DNA of 64,000 nt, taken from Mycobacterium sp. ACS4054 (GTDB lineage: Bacteria; Actinomycetota; Actinomycetes; Mycobacteriales; Mycobacteriaceae). Position numbers and translations under genes: made by a program. The notes below the pieces were generated by a model. The model was given only the letters and a program-made list of their open reading frames with translations, searched no databases and had not been told where the DNA came from. Positions 1-8,974 of this stretch are shown here, in pieces (position 1 is the stretch's first letter; each line of letters begins with the position of its first letter). Location: contig NZ_LZHV01000017.1 in the NCBI RefSeq assembly GCF_001667275.1, positions 124,001 through 188,000 on the forward strand, in the 5' to 3' direction.

Positions 1-30
1 ACGCCGCCGTGGGACTGGGGCAAGCGCTAG
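1..30 (+). CDS. Possible C-terminal tail of an upstream gene (partial)
   Basis: Frame 1 reads TPPWDWGKR and then a TAG stop at 28-30. The tail could be the end of a plus-strand gene starting before the window. Only nine codons are visible, so no family can be named, and the reading frame could equally be chance. Confidence 0.25.
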   Translation, partial: TPPWDWGKR

Positions 31-100
31 TTTTTCGCACTCCGACCGGCCCCCATCGAGTGTGCATCCTGGGCGGCGTCGCACGGCGTGCCGCCGACGT

Positions 101-140
101 GGGCGCACACTCGAAGCCCTGGGCGCACACGCAAAGCCCG
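101..140. repeat. 20-bp tandem direct repeat upstream of pimC
   Basis: Two adjacent 20-base copies (101-120 and 121-140) agree at 17 of 20 positions; both begin GGGCGCACAC and contain AAGCCC. They end about 80 bases before the pimC ATG, in the leader or promoter region. A regulator site or simple slippage are both possible. Confidence 0.5.
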
Positions 141-221
141 CTCGGCGGAATTCATGGACTGTTCAGGCCACCGTCAAGTCCACATTGTTGAGTGCACACG
201 CGGGCCGCGTGTCCTCACGTT

Positions 222-1352
222 ATGCGCGTTGTACAGGTCGCCAATTTCTACGGCCCCCGCTCCGGCGGCCTTCGCACCGCGGTGGACCGGCTGGGCGCCG
301 AATACTGCGCCGGCGGGCACGAGGTGTTTCTGATCGTGCCCGGGCAGCGGGCCGAACGAAGCCAACTTCGCACCGGCGTGGTGCGAATCACCCTGCCCGC
401 CAGGCTGATTCCCCTCACCGGCGGCTACCGCGCGGTGATGCCCGGACCCGTCAAGGCGCTGCTGGAGGCGTTGCGGCCCGACGCCCTGGAGGTTTCGGAC
501 CGGCTGACGCTGCGGTCGCTGGGCCGGTGGGGCCGCGACCACGGCGCCACGACCGTGATGATCTCCCATGAGCGATTGGATCGGCTTGTGGGACAGATAC
601 TTCCGCACCGTGCCGCGGTGAAGTTCGCCGACCTGGCCAACGCGCGCACCGCGGCCGACTACGACACGGTGGTGTGCACCACCGGTTTCGCGCGGGAGGA
701 ATTCGATCGAATCGGCGCCACCAATACCGTCACCGTTCCCCTGGGCGTCGACCTGCAGACCTTCCACCCGCGCCGCCACTCCTACCTCGTGCGGCGGCGC
801 TGGGCCGCGCCGACACAGCTGCTGGTCGTCCACTGCGGCCGACTGTCGGTGGAAAAGCGCGTCGACCGCAGCATCGATGCCATCGGCGAATTGCGCCACG
901 CCGGGGTGGACGCCCGGCTCGTCGTCGTGGGCGAGGGTCCGCTGCGGGCCAGGCTGGAGCGTCAGGCCGCCCGGCTGCCGGTCGACTTCACCGGATTCGT
1001 CTCCGATCGGCATACGGTCGCCGGGCTGCTGGCCTCGGCCGACGTGACGCTGGCGCCCGGGCCGCACGAGACCTTCGGGCTGGCCGCGCTGGAGTCGCTG
1101 GCGTGCGGGACGCCGGCCGTCGTCTCGCGCACTTCGGCACTGACCGAAATCATCACCCCGGACAGCGGTGCTTCGGCGGACAACCACCCGGTCGCCATCG
1201 CGCGGGCGGTCAGCGCCATCACCCGTCGTCCCGAACACCACCGCCGGGTCTCCGCGCGACGCCGCGCCGAGGACTTCACCTGGCATCGCGCGGCGGCGGG
1301 CATGCTGGCCTCGCTGGGGGCGGCCGACGGCGACGCCGAACACACGGCTTAG
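222..1352 (+). CDS. pimC: PimC-type GDP-mannose-dependent glycosyltransferase (GT4)
   Basis: This is a retaining GT-B glycosyltransferase of about 376 residues. It opens with MRVVQVANFYGPRSGG, the nucleotide-sugar fold entry typical of GT4 enzymes. The C-terminal half carries the donor-binding stretch PGPHETFGLAALESLACGTP with the conserved E-x7-E pattern, plus HCGRLSVEKRVD. From memory it closely matches PimC of M. tuberculosis CDC1551, described as adding a mannose to phosphatidylinositol dimannoside in PIM/LAM synthesis at the inner face of the plasma membrane. The ATG at 222 is preferred over the GTG at 192 because the conserved family start is MRVVQ. It is a single gene with a convergent neighbour that overlaps its stop codon. 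The mannosyl acceptor is inferred from family membership only. Confidence 0.85.
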   Translation: MRVVQVANFYGPRSGGLRTAVDRLGAEYCAGGHEVFLIVPGQRAERSQLRTGVVRITLPARLIPLTGGYRAVMPGPVKALLEALRPDALEVSDRLTLRSLGRWGRDHGATTVMISHERLDRLVGQILPHRAAVKFADLANARTAADYDTVVCTTGFAREEFDRIGATNTVTVPLGVDLQTFHPRRHSYLVRRRWAAPTQLLVVHCGRLSVEKRVDRSIDAIGELRHAGVDARLVVVGEGPLRARLERQAARLPVDFTGFVSDRHTVAGLLASADVTLAPGPHETFGLAALESLACGTPAVVSRTSALTEIITPDSGASADNHPVAIARAVSAITRRPEHHRRVSARRRAEDFTWHRAAAGMLASLGAADGDAEHTA

Positions 1353-1768
1353 CGCTCGGGCCTCCAGCCGACGTAGGTCAGGTACAGCCCGGCGGACGCG
1401 AGGCAGGCGAAAAACACCCAGATCGCCGCGGACATGCCCGAGCTGTACACCGCGTCACCGGCCGCGTCGTAGGCCCGCGGCACGGTCAACAACAGCACCC
1501 CACGAATCGAGAAGAACCAGCCGATCGCCGACACGATGACCGCCGCGGGGCTGCGCCAATACTGGTGGAACGCAATGATGAAAATGCCACTCATCAACAG
1601 AATGGCCCCATAAAGCCACGGCCACATGGGATTTGCCTTGAACTCCGCGAACAGCTGCTGCATGTACGAACCGCGCACCGCCACGGTGATCGGCACGATC
1701 GTGAGATAGGGGCCCAGCACCCGGGCGAACAACCGGGTCCGGGTTTGTGATTGGTCGGACGTGCTCAT
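1349..1768 (-). CDS. Small multi-span membrane protein, unknown function
   Basis: A 139-residue protein with about four hydrophobic segments: around residues 18-35, 50-65, 72-92 and 112-132. An amphipathic stretch rich in aromatic residues lies after the first. The ATG at 1768 follows a Ser/Thr/Gln-rich cytosolic start (MSTSDQSQT), and longer upstream in-frame codons run antisense through the next gene. Its stop overlaps the pimC stop on the other strand. It lies just downstream of a secreted-protein gene on the same strand, so the two may be co-transcribed. No enzymatic motif was seen. It resembles conserved mycobacterial membrane proteins of unknown role. Confidence 0.7.
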   Translation of the reverse strand: MSTSDQSQTRTRLFARVLGPYLTIVPITVAVRGSYMQQLFAEFKANPMWPWLYGAILLMSGIFIIAFHQYWRSPAAVIVSAIGWFFSIRGVLLLTVPRAYDAAGDAVYSSGMSAAIWVFFACLASAGLYLTYVGWRPER

Positions 1769-1782
1769 TGCCGGTCGAGTCC

Positions 1783-2247
1783 TTAGAAGTCGGAGGCCGC
1801 CCAGGATCCGGGCGGGTAGGGCGGCACGGTGCCGGCAAAGGCGCCGTCGGTGAGCCTGCACAACGTGTCGGAAATCGTTCCGGCATTGGCCAATACCTTC
1901 GGGTCCCCGCCGGGCACGAGGCGCGCGACCACCGCCTGCCAGGAATAGCCGACGCCGCCGTGCTCGTACCAGAGGAACCAGTCGGCGTCGCGATTGCCGG
2001 CCCGGATCAGCCGGCGGAACGGCAGTGTCGGGTCGCTGACCGAGTCGGTCGCGTTGAACGGCGCGCCGATGTCGGCGATGGGCGGAAGCAGCTTGAGCAG
2101 CTCCGGCGGCACCTGCGCGAGATGCTGCACTTCCTGAACCGGTGTCGTCAGGACGCACTGGGTGTTCGGCATCGCTTGGACCGGGACCGAAGTCGCCAGA
2201 GCCGCCGCGACCGCCACACATCCGGTCGTTCCGTAGCCGATGCGCAT
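1783..2247 (-). CDS. Secreted protein with signal peptide, unknown function
   Basis: About 154 residues. The start MRIGYGTTG is followed by an alanine/valine-rich hydrophobic core ending VPVQA, a good signal-peptidase I site, so export is likely. The mature part has two cysteines, one near its start and one near its end (DTLCRLTDG), that could form a disulfide, a Pro-rich segment (PPELLKLLPPI) and a Trp/Tyr-rich middle. The ATG at 2247 is chosen over the one at 2262 because it gives a standard signal peptide with a positive N-region. It probably shares a transcript with the downstream membrane gene. The family was not recognised. Confidence 0.65.
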   Translation of the reverse strand: MRIGYGTTGCVAVAAALATSVPVQAMPNTQCVLTTPVQEVQHLAQVPPELLKLLPPIADIGAPFNATDSVSDPTLPFRRLIRAGNRDADWFLWYEHGGVGYSWQAVVARLVPGGDPKVLANAGTISDTLCRLTDGAFAGTVPPYPPGSWAASDF

Positions 2248-2319
2248 CACGATCTGCTCCATCTGCTGTGCCGTCGATCAGAACACTACGCCCTGCGCGC
2301 GGCCGCTAGGCTCGACCGA

Positions 2320-3174
2320 GTGCAGGCCCGAGACCAGGTGTTGATCACCACCGCGGAATTGGCCGACCTCATCGAGGCCGGCGAACCGCTGACCATCCTC
2401 GACGTCCGTTGGCGCCTCGATGAACCCGACGGGCGGCCCGCCTACCTTGAGGGCCACATACCGGGCGCGGTTTATGCGTCCTTGGAGGACGAACTCAGCG
2501 ACCACGCCGTCGCCGGACGCGGCCGCCACCCGCTGCCTTCGGGCAGCGATCTGCAGGCCGCCGCGCGCCGGTGGGGCGTCCGGCAAGACGAGCCCGTGGT
2601 GGTCTATGACGACTGGAACCGCGCCGGCTCGGCGCGGGCCTGGTGGGTGTTGACGGCGGCCGGCCTGCCGAACGTCCGCATCCTGGACGGCGGCCTGGGG
2701 GCCTGGCGATCGGCCGGCCGGAGCCTCGAAACCGGCGAGGCCACAACGCAACCCGGGAATGTGACGGTGCCCCATGATGATCTGTATGCGGGGGCCCTAC
2801 CCACCCTGTCGGCCGAGCAGGCCGGCGCCGGCGGCGTGACGTTGCTCGACGCGCGGGCGCCCGAACGCTTCCGCGGCGAGGTCGAACCGCTCGACCCCGC
2901 CGCCGGGCACATCCCCGGCGCCACCAACCTGCCCAGCACCGCCGTCCTGGCCGCCGACGGCACATTCGCCGGCGAGGACGCGCTCCTGCGACTGCTCGCC
3001 GACCGCGGGATCGAACGTGACGCGGCGGTGGGCGCCTACTGCGGATCCGGGGTGACCGCCAGCGTCACGGTCGCCGCGCTCGCGGCGGCCGGCCAGGACG
3101 CGGCGCTGTTTCCCGGATCGTGGTCCGAGTGGTGTGCGGACCCGGGCCGCGCGGTGGCCGTCGGCCCCGAGTAG
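2320..3174 (+). CDS. sseB: Thiosulfate/3-mercaptopyruvate sulfurtransferase SseB
   Basis: A two-domain rhodanese of 284 residues. The inactive N-terminal domain carries ILDVRWRL and GHIPGA. The catalytic C-terminal domain carries LLDAR and the active-site loop with Cys241 in YCGSGVTAS. The CGSGVT loop is typical of mercaptopyruvate-type enzymes, in which the cysteine carries a persulfide to a thiophilic acceptor in the cytosol. From memory, length and sequence match SseB (Rv2291) of M. tuberculosis almost along the whole chain. The GTG at 2320 gives the family's usual start (VQARDQVLIT). The long in-frame extension upstream is antisense to the secreted-protein gene and was rejected. Confidence 0.9.
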   Translation: MQARDQVLITTAELADLIEAGEPLTILDVRWRLDEPDGRPAYLEGHIPGAVYASLEDELSDHAVAGRGRHPLPSGSDLQAAARRWGVRQDEPVVVYDDWNRAGSARAWWVLTAAGLPNVRILDGGLGAWRSAGRSLETGEATTQPGNVTVPHDDLYAGALPTLSAEQAGAGGVTLLDARAPERFRGEVEPLDPAAGHIPGATNLPSTAVLAADGTFAGEDALLRLLADRGIERDAAVGAYCGSGVTASVTVAALAAAGQDAALFPGSWSEWCADPGRAVAVGPE

Positions 3175-3177
3175 CGG

Positions 3178-4056
3178 TCAGGCGCCGGCCCAGCTCCGCA
3201 GGAAAGCGGCGGTTACCCGGGCGGCGTTGTCGGCCGCGATCCGCTTGTAGCAGAAGAACTGAAACGGAAAGCCCGGCAGGTGAAGCGGATCGCCCGGCCC
3301 GTCGGTGATGCCCCGGATGCCGAGGAACGGGACGCCGTGCGCGTCGGCCACGGTCTGCGCGGCCGCGGTCTCCATGTCGGTCGCGGCATAGGCCGGGTCT
3401 GACGTCGAGACGATGCGCATGTTGCTGATCAGGGCGCTTCTCAGCCACCTTCCGGACGCCTGCCGGAAGTTGCCCGTATACCGGAGCGACCGATCGGGCG
3501 CGCTGCGCGGCTGGCAGCCGAAGACGTCGCCGCCGTTCGGGATGCACGGAAACGCCACCCCGTTGTTGTTGTCCCAGCTGCATCCGTCGCCCCCGACGAC
3601 GATCCGCGGCCGCCGCCGCAAATCGATCCGGTGGGTGACGCTTTCCAGTGCGACGGAAAGCTTCCCGGCCTCGGCCAGCATGCCGGGGTCAACCGCGCGG
3701 AATGTGGTGCCGTTGTCCAACGTCCAGCGCGCCGGAACGGCGACGTCCGCGATTCTGGTGCGGCCCGCCCCTCCGGCAACACCCGAAAACACCACGGCGG
3801 CAACGGAATCGCGAGGGAAGCGGGTGAGCGCGGCCTCGGTGGTGTCGACGGCGTTCACCAGGCCGATGCCGGTCATCGCGACGATCACCCTCTTGCCGGC
3901 GATCGAGCCGAGATAAAAGCGCCGCCGGTCGGCGATCACCACCGGATCGGCATCGAGCGTGGTGTGGGACAGCACGGCGTCGGCCTCGCCCGGAAACGCG
4001 GACAGCACCAGCGTGCGCCGCTCCCCATCTACACCCACCGCATCAGTAAACGCCAC
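3178..4056 (-). CDS. Nucleoside phosphorylase-family protein (PNP/UDP or MTA nucleosidase fold)
   Basis: 292 residues. The N-terminal [14 protein letters not shown], the core MTGIGLVNA and [11 protein letters not shown], and the C-terminal [20 protein letters not shown] match the purine/uridine phosphorylase superfamily, where the ME pair contacts the ribose. Members cleave the N-glycosidic bond of nucleosides or S-adenosylhomocysteine. A long insert (about residues 145-205) with Trp, Asn and Cys residues separates the usual core strands, so the substrate may be unusual. It converges on sseB with only three bases between them. From memory the same neighbour pair exists in M. tuberculosis (Rv2293c). 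The start is uncertain by up to about 20 codons. Confidence 0.75.
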   Translation of the reverse strand: MAFTDAVGVDGERRTLVLSAFPGEADAVLSHTTLDADPVVIADRRRFYLGSIAGKRVIVAMTGIGLVNAVDTTEAALTRFPRDSVAAVVFSGVAGGAGRTRIADVAVPARWTLDNGTTFRAVDPGMLAEAGKLSVALESVTHRIDLRRRPRIVVGGDGCSWDNNNGVAFPCIPNGGDVFGCQPRSAPDRSLRYTGNFRQASGRWLRSALISNMRIVSTSDPAYAATDMETAAAQTVADAHGVPFLGIRGITDGPGDPLHLPGFPFQFFCYKRIAADNAARVTAAFLRSWAGA

Positions 4057-4163
4057 GAGACGGCGTGGCTTGGCCGATTCCGGTCCCCCACGCGCACGTC
4101 AACGGCTAATCTCAGCGGCGTTGCAGCCGACCGGGGGGCGCGGCCCACGGAGGAGTCCCGCAC

Positions 4164-4964
4164 ATGCTCGAAGTGATCGAACGAACGCCCGGCCGCGAAT
4201 CCCACCAGCCTCCGGTGCTATTCGTGCACGGGGCGTGGCACGGCGCCTGGTGCTGGGACGAGCACTTCCTGGACTACTTCGCGGGCAAGGGCCACCGGGC
4301 GCTGGCGGTGAGCCTGCGCGGTCACGGAAGCAGTCCGGCGCCCAGGTCGATGCGGTTGTGCTCGATCGCGGATTTCGTCGCCGACGTCGCATCCGTTGCC
4401 GACGGACTGGGTGAACGTCCGGTGGTGGTCGGCCATTCACTGGGCGGCTTCGTGGTGCAGAAGTATCTGGAGTCACACGAGGCGGCGGCCGCCGTGCTGC
4501 TCGCCTCCGCACCCCCGAACGGCATCCTGGGATTTCTGGCGCGCCGGTTCAAGCGCCACCCGTGGTACACCGCCAGCGGCCTGGCGATGACCAGGTCGCT
4601 GCGCGGTGTGGGCGCCACGCCGGAATTGGCCCGCGAAACCTTCTTCTCGCGGTCGCACTGCGACGCCGACGTTGCGCGCTACGCCGCGGAACTCTGCGAG
4701 GAGTACGCCCTGAGGATCGCGATCGACATGCTCTGGCATGACCTGCCCAGGCCCAACCTCGTCACCGCCCCGCTGTTGGTGTTGGGCGCCGAGGACGACG
4801 TGTGCTTCACCCGACGGGAAGTCCAGGCCACCGCGGCCGCCTACGGCACGCAAGCCGAAATCTTCCCTAAGATGAGCCACGACATGATGCTCGACCCTGG
4901 CTGGCTCGCCGTCGCCGAACGAATCCACGCGTGGATCGAAACATGCGTGCCCGCAACGCAATGA
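4164..4964 (+). CDS. Alpha/beta hydrolase
   Basis: 266 residues with a classical hydrolase fold. The oxyanion-hole motif is HGAWHGAWCW near residue 24, the nucleophile elbow is GHSLGG with Ser92, an acidic residue lies in GAEDDVCF and the catalytic His in MSHDMML near the C-terminus. It resembles small esterases and methyl-esterase-like hydrolases of the HGAWHG type. It is the first gene of a four-gene operon with overlapping stops and starts, so it probably cleaves an ester or thioester made or used by the SDR and LLM oxidoreductase that follow. The substrate cannot be read from the sequence. Confidence 0.8.
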   Translation: MLEVIERTPGRESHQPPVLFVHGAWHGAWCWDEHFLDYFAGKGHRALAVSLRGHGSSPAPRSMRLCSIADFVADVASVADGLGERPVVVGHSLGGFVVQKYLESHEAAAAVLLASAPPNGILGFLARRFKRHPWYTASGLAMTRSLRGVGATPELARETFFSRSHCDADVARYAAELCEEYALRIAIDMLWHDLPRPNLVTAPLLVLGAEDDVCFTRREVQATAAAYGTQAEIFPKMSHDMMLDPGWLAVAERIHAWIETCVPATQ

Positions 4965-5743
4965 CCGGCCGGCTGGACGGCAAGGTCGCGATCATCACCG
5001 GCGCGAGCACCGGCCTGGGACCCGTGCTCGGCTCGCTCTTCGTCTCCCAGGGCGCCAAGGTCTTGCTGGCCGCGCGGCGCGAAGAGCTGGTGCGCGCCGC
5101 CGCCGAAGCGGCCGGTCCCGGGGCCATCGCGATGCGCGCGGACGTGACCGACGAATGCGACGTCGCCGCCATGGTGTCGCGAGCCGTCGATGAGTTCGGC
5201 CATGTCGACGTATTGTGCAACAACGCCGCCGCCCCCGGGCAGGACCGCTGGATCTGGGAGCAGACCCTGGACAACTGGAACGCCACCATCGCCATCGACG
5301 TGACCGCGGCGATGCTGTGCACCCGCGAAGTGCTCAACCGGTCGATGCTTGCGCGCCGTCGCGGCGTCATCCTCAACTTCTCCTCCACGGCGGGCTATTC
5401 CGGCGTCGTCCGCAAGAGCCACTACGTCACCGCCAAGGCCTCCCTTCGGGCCTTCACGAAGACGGTCGCGCTCGAGGTCGGCCCCTATGGCATCCGGTGC
5501 AACTGCATCGTGCCCGGCGCCATCGACACCGAGCTGTGGCGTCGATGGGTGCAGCGCACCGCCGACGAGCAAGGGGTCGACGTCGCCGCCCAACGCGAGA
5601 GAGCGCTCAAAGGGGTTGCGCTGCGCGACATTTCCACACCCGACGACGTCGCCAACCTCGCCCTGTTTCTGGCCAGCGACGAAAGCCGGACCATCACCGG
5701 GCAATCGATCCCCGTCGACGCCGGGGGGTACATGCAGGGATGA
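4961..5743 (+). CDS. Short-chain dehydrogenase/reductase
   Basis: 260 residues. The cofactor loop TGASTGLG is at residues 13-20, with an NNAA segment at 87-90. The catalytic set is Ser141/142, Tyr155 and Lys159 (YVTAK). The C-terminal half has the usual PGAIDTEL helix and ends in GQSIPVDAGGYMQG. Members oxidise or reduce secondary alcohols and ketones with NAD(P). The ATG at 4961 overlaps the hydrolase stop (ATGA), which indicates translational coupling and decides the start. The longer start at 4931 would run deep into the hydrolase gene. Confidence 0.88.
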   Translation: MTGRLDGKVAIITGASTGLGPVLGSLFVSQGAKVLLAARREELVRAAAEAAGPGAIAMRADVTDECDVAAMVSRAVDEFGHVDVLCNNAAAPGQDRWIWEQTLDNWNATIAIDVTAAMLCTREVLNRSMLARRRGVILNFSSTAGYSGVVRKSHYVTAKASLRAFTKTVALEVGPYGIRCNCIVPGAIDTELWRRWVQRTADEQGVDVAAQRERALKGVALRDISTPDDVANLALFLASDESRTITGQSIPVDAGGYMQG

Positions 5744-6612
5744 GCGCCCCACGACTGTCCGTGGCCACGCCCGTGGTGACGATGTTCCCGAAGGCCAGCG
5801 GCGACTGGGAGAAGGACGCCTCGATCGAGGACCTGGCCCTTGTCGCCGAGGCCGCGGATCGGCTCGGCTATCACCACCTGACCTGCAGCGAACACATCGC
5901 GCTGCCCGCGGCCGAGACGCACCGCCGCGGCACCCGTTACTGGGATCCGCTGGCCACGTTCGGCTACCTGGCGGCGCGCACGCAACGAATTCGGTTGGCC
6001 ACCAACGTGCTGGTGCTCGGATACCACCATCCGCTCGAGATCGCCAAGCGCTACGGCACGCTGGACAAGGTCAGCAACGGCAGGCTCATCCTCGGGGTCG
6101 GCGTCGGCAGCCTGAAGGAGGAGTTCGAGCTCCTCGACGCGCCCTTCGACGACCGCGGACCGCGGGGCGACGACGCGCTCAGGGCGCTGCGCGCGTCGCT
6201 GTCGGCGCCCGAGCCCGCGTACCGCGGCGAGTTCTATTCGTTCGGCGGCATGGTCGTCGACCCCTGCGCGATGCAGGAGCGGGTCCCGATCTGGGTCGGC
6301 GGCCGCACGTTACGGTCGTTGCGCCGCGCCGCGACCCTGGCCGACGGCTGGGCGCCCTTTGCCGTGAGCCTGTCCGAAGCCCGAGACTGGTTGCGCCGCT
6401 TCGAGCTTCGGCCGGGGTTCGAGGTCGTCCTGCCGACTGCCGCTGCGCTGGACCCGATCAACGAGCCGGAGCGCACCCGCGACGCCGTCGGCGAGGCCGC
6501 CGAGCACGGCGCCACCATCGTGCCCGCCGTCTTCCGCCACACCTCGCTGCAGCAATACCTGGACAACCTCCAAGCGCTGGCCGAGTTGCACTCCCCCGGC
6601 GGCGCCGCGTGA
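5740..6612 (+). CDS. LLM-class F420-dependent oxidoreductase
   Basis: 290 residues of the bacterial luciferase-like (TIM barrel) family. Diagnostic stretches are TCSEHIALP, RIRLATNVLVLGYHHPLEIAK, GRLILGVGVGSLKEEF and VPIWVGG. In mycobacteria most such proteins use coenzyme F420 for hydride transfer, but this copy does not itself prove F420 over FMN. The ATG at 5740 overlaps the SDR stop (ATGA). The context suggests catabolism of a small cyclic or fatty substrate together with the SDR, hydrolase and EthD-like protein. Confidence 0.85.
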   Translation: MSAPRLSVATPVVTMFPKASGDWEKDASIEDLALVAEAADRLGYHHLTCSEHIALPAAETHRRGTRYWDPLATFGYLAARTQRIRLATNVLVLGYHHPLEIAKRYGTLDKVSNGRLILGVGVGSLKEEFELLDAPFDDRGPRGDDALRALRASLSAPEPAYRGEFYSFGGMVVDPCAMQERVPIWVGGRTLRSLRRAATLADGWAPFAVSLSEARDWLRRFELRPGFEVVLPTAAALDPINEPERTRDAVGEAAEHGATIVPAVFRHTSLQQYLDNLQALAELHSPGGAA

Positions 6613-7337
6613 TTCGCGTCAGGGCGGGCATATTCAGCCTCACCGCACCGGCCGACGACGACGGCAGCTATCTGCGCTGGCACCTGCTCGATCACATGCC
6701 CGAGCAGTATCAACTGCCGGGCATCGTGCACGGGCTGCGCTGGATCGCCGACGGCGACTATCCCCAACACCGCCTGGCGGCCGACGGTCCGCTGGGCGAG
6801 ATCGGCAACGCGGTGCACTACCTGGTGGGCGATCCCGTCGAGGAGACCTTCGACGACTTCGTCGCGCTCGGACGCGCGCTGCGCGAGAACGGTCGGTTCC
6901 CCGTCGTCCGACCGTCCCTGCAAGTGGCCGGGCTGCGCCTGCTGCAGTGGCGGTCCTCGCCGCGGGCGCTGATCTCCCCCGAGGTGGTGCCGTTTCGGCC
7001 GCACCGCGGCGTCGTCCTGCTCGTCGAGGAACCGGTCGACGGACGCCGTCCGGACGAGTGGCTGCAATGGCTGCACGCCGAGCACCATCCGGCGCTGCTC
7101 GAGACGCCGGGCACGGCAGGGGCGTGGACCTTCGGTTCGAGCGCGGGCTGGAGCCGCCTTCCGCGAGGATGGCGAACGGACCACCAGTACATCACCGTCA
7201 TCTACCTCGACGACGACCCGCTGACCACGACCGACGCCCTGGCGCCGGCCATCGAAGGGCGCTGGCGGTCGGGGGCGGTGCGGCCGGTGTTCGCCGGACC
7301 GCTGCGCAGCATGGTGAATTGGGAAGCGTGGCGGTAA
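6609..7337 (+). CDS. EthD/dimeric alpha-beta barrel-like protein
   Basis: 242 residues. Two similar halves each carry a short ferredoxin-like pattern: RWHLLDHMPEQY near the start and WLHAEHHPALLETPG in the second half. This W-x-x-x-H-x-P arrangement is seen in EthD and related stress-responsive alpha-beta barrel proteins. The GTG at 6609 overlaps the preceding TGA (GTGA), giving a fully coupled four-gene operon from 4164. The role is probably as helper or isomerase in the same degradative path. The assignment is by pattern only. Confidence 0.6.
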   Translation: MIRVRAGIFSLTAPADDDGSYLRWHLLDHMPEQYQLPGIVHGLRWIADGDYPQHRLAADGPLGEIGNAVHYLVGDPVEETFDDFVALGRALRENGRFPVVRPSLQVAGLRLLQWRSSPRALISPEVVPFRPHRGVVLLVEEPVDGRRPDEWLQWLHAEHHPALLETPGTAGAWTFGSSAGWSRLPRGWRTDHQYITVIYLDDDPLTTTDALAPAIEGRWRSGAVRPVFAGPLRSMVNWEAWR

Positions 7338-7421
7338 ACCCCGCGGTCGACTGGCCGCCAGGAAAAGGAGACCTTCCCGAAACGAATGGGTCCTATAGTC
7401 CTCGCTGGCAAGGGAGGTGAG

Positions 7422-7916
7422 ATGACGAATCCGTATGCGCTGGCGGCCGCCGGCATCGTGCTGGCCGCCGGTATCTCCGGTTGTTCGGGCAAGGGCAGCC
7501 AGCAGGCTGCGGCTCCGAGTTCGACACCGGTTTCGGTAACCACGACGGTGATGATCGACGGGAACAAGCACACGATGACCGCCGGGGTCGAATGCACCAG
7601 TGCGGCGGCGCAACCCAACGCGTCACCGCCCGAGTCGGGTGACCTCACCACCCGGATCAGCGTGCGTGACGATACGGCGTCGGTGTCCTTGGCCCTCTCG
7701 GACGAGAAACCGCCCATGGTCGACGGATTCGCGATCTCGCTCACGCTCGCCAACGGCCAGTACCAACTCCCCTACCAGGCGGCCAGGTCGGCGACCCAGG
7801 TGCAAGCGACCAAGGAGGGCAAGAGTTACACGGTGACCGGGACCGGCGAGGCGACCACCCCCGGTCAAAGCGGCACGCGCCCGGTCACTTTCGGGGTGCA
7901 CGTCACGTGCCCGTGA
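7422..7916 (+). CDS. LpqH-like (19-kDa antigen family) lipoprotein
   Basis: 164 residues. The signal peptide ends in the lipobox ISGC near residue 21, giving a diacylated cysteine and membrane anchoring. A Ser/Pro-rich tether follows, then a beta-rich domain with VMIDGNKHTMTAGVEC and a C-terminal cysteine, as in the mycobacterial 19-kDa lipoprotein family. The ATG at 7422 sits behind a strong ribosome site (AGGGAGGTGAG), while the start at 7386 lacks one. Such lipoproteins are surface antigens. It is probably transcribed apart from the upstream operon. Confidence 0.82.
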   Translation: MTNPYALAAAGIVLAAGISGCSGKGSQQAAAPSSTPVSVTTTVMIDGNKHTMTAGVECTSAAAQPNASPPESGDLTTRISVRDDTASVSLALSDEKPPMVDGFAISLTLANGQYQLPYQAARSATQVQATKEGKSYTVTGTGEATTPGQSGTRPVTFGVHVTCP

Positions 7917-7933
7917 CGGGGCGGTGCTGACGC

Positions 7934-8959
7934 ATGGTTGTTAACCGCGACCCGCTCTGCGATGCTGGCAGCTTGGACATCTTCGCGGAGTGGCAAAGCG
8001 GCGGCACGGAACTGCGTTGGCGGTCAACGACCGCGGCCAACAACGGGCACGAAGTCGCGGTGTTCAGTCGCCGCTGCGGGACACCGGGTGCCCCCGCCCT
8101 GGTGCTCGTGCACGGCTTCCCGACGTCGAGCATCGACTATCACGGCCTGGTAGGCGACTTGGGATTTGAGTTCGACATCTACCTGCTCGACTTCCCCGGC
8201 TACGGCCTCTCCGACAAACCGCCTGAGCCGTACGTGTATTCGCTCTACGACGACGCGCGCCTGCTCGTCTACGCCATCACCCAGGTGTGGAATCTGTCCG
8301 AGTTCCGCATGCTCACCCACGACCGCGGCAGCAGCGTCGGCATGATCGCGCTGGAGCTGCTGGCGGCGCTGGACCCGCCATCGCAACCCCTCGACCTCAT
8401 CCTGACCAACGCCAACATCTATCTGCCGCTGTCCAATCTCACGGTCTTTCAGACCGCTCTGCTCGACTCCGCGACGGGTCGGCCCACCGCGGCCGCGACG
8501 ACACCGGAGATGCTGGCGGCCGGCCTGGGAGCCAGCACCTTCATGCCGCGCCGAACGCTGGACGACCCGGAGATCGCCGCGTTGGCGAAGTGCTTCGCCC
8601 ACAACGACGGCATCCGCGTCCTGCCGGACACCATCCAATACCTGCACGAGCGGGCGGCGGACGAAACCGGTTGGCTGGAGGCGCTTTCCAAGAGCCCGGT
8701 CAACACCACGGTGGTGTGGGGGCTGCACGACAACGTCTCGCCGCTGCGGGTGCCCAACCACGTCTGGCAGACCTACCTGAAGACGAAGCCCGGCCGCAAC
8801 CGCTACTGGGTGATACCCGGGGCCGACCACTACCTGCAATGCGACGCCCCCGACCAGCTGGCCCAGATCGTTCGGCTGACGGCCCAGGGCGGCGACATCC
8901 CGCTCCAGACCCTCGGCAACGCACCCGACGGCGCGGTGTTGGTGGACGAAAGCGACTAG
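7934..8959 (+). CDS. Alpha/beta hydrolase, haloalkane-dehalogenase/epoxide-hydrolase type
   Basis: 341 residues. The oxyanion motif is HGFPTSS and the cap follows GYGLSDKP. The nucleophile elbow reads THDRGSSVG, with Asp in place of Ser, as in haloalkane dehalogenases and epoxide hydrolases. A candidate acid lies in WGLHDNVSP and the His in PGADHYLQC. The substrate is unknown; the fold family opens C-halogen or epoxide bonds through an aspartyl-ester. It may start later than 7934, because the first ~25 residues are not conserved-looking. A large inverted repeat follows the stop. Confidence 0.75.
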   Translation: MVVNRDPLCDAGSLDIFAEWQSGGTELRWRSTTAANNGHEVAVFSRRCGTPGAPALVLVHGFPTSSIDYHGLVGDLGFEFDIYLLDFPGYGLSDKPPEPYVYSLYDDARLLVYAITQVWNLSEFRMLTHDRGSSVGMIALELLAALDPPSQPLDLILTNANIYLPLSNLTVFQTALLDSATGRPTAAATTPEMLAAGLGASTFMPRRTLDDPEIAALAKCFAHNDGIRVLPDTIQYLHERAADETGWLEALSKSPVNTTVVWGLHDNVSPLRVPNHVWQTYLKTKPGRNRYWVIPGADHYLQCDAPDQLAQIVRLTAQGGDIPLQTLGNAPDGAVLVDESD

Positions 8960-8974
8960 CCTTGCCTTCTTCTG

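Noticed and set aside
5349..7337. 662-codon frame covering the SDR and LLM genes
   Set aside because: Only its last third (from 6609) matches a real family (EthD-like). The rest is an out-of-frame shadow of the SDR and LLM genes, rich in Arg and Pro.
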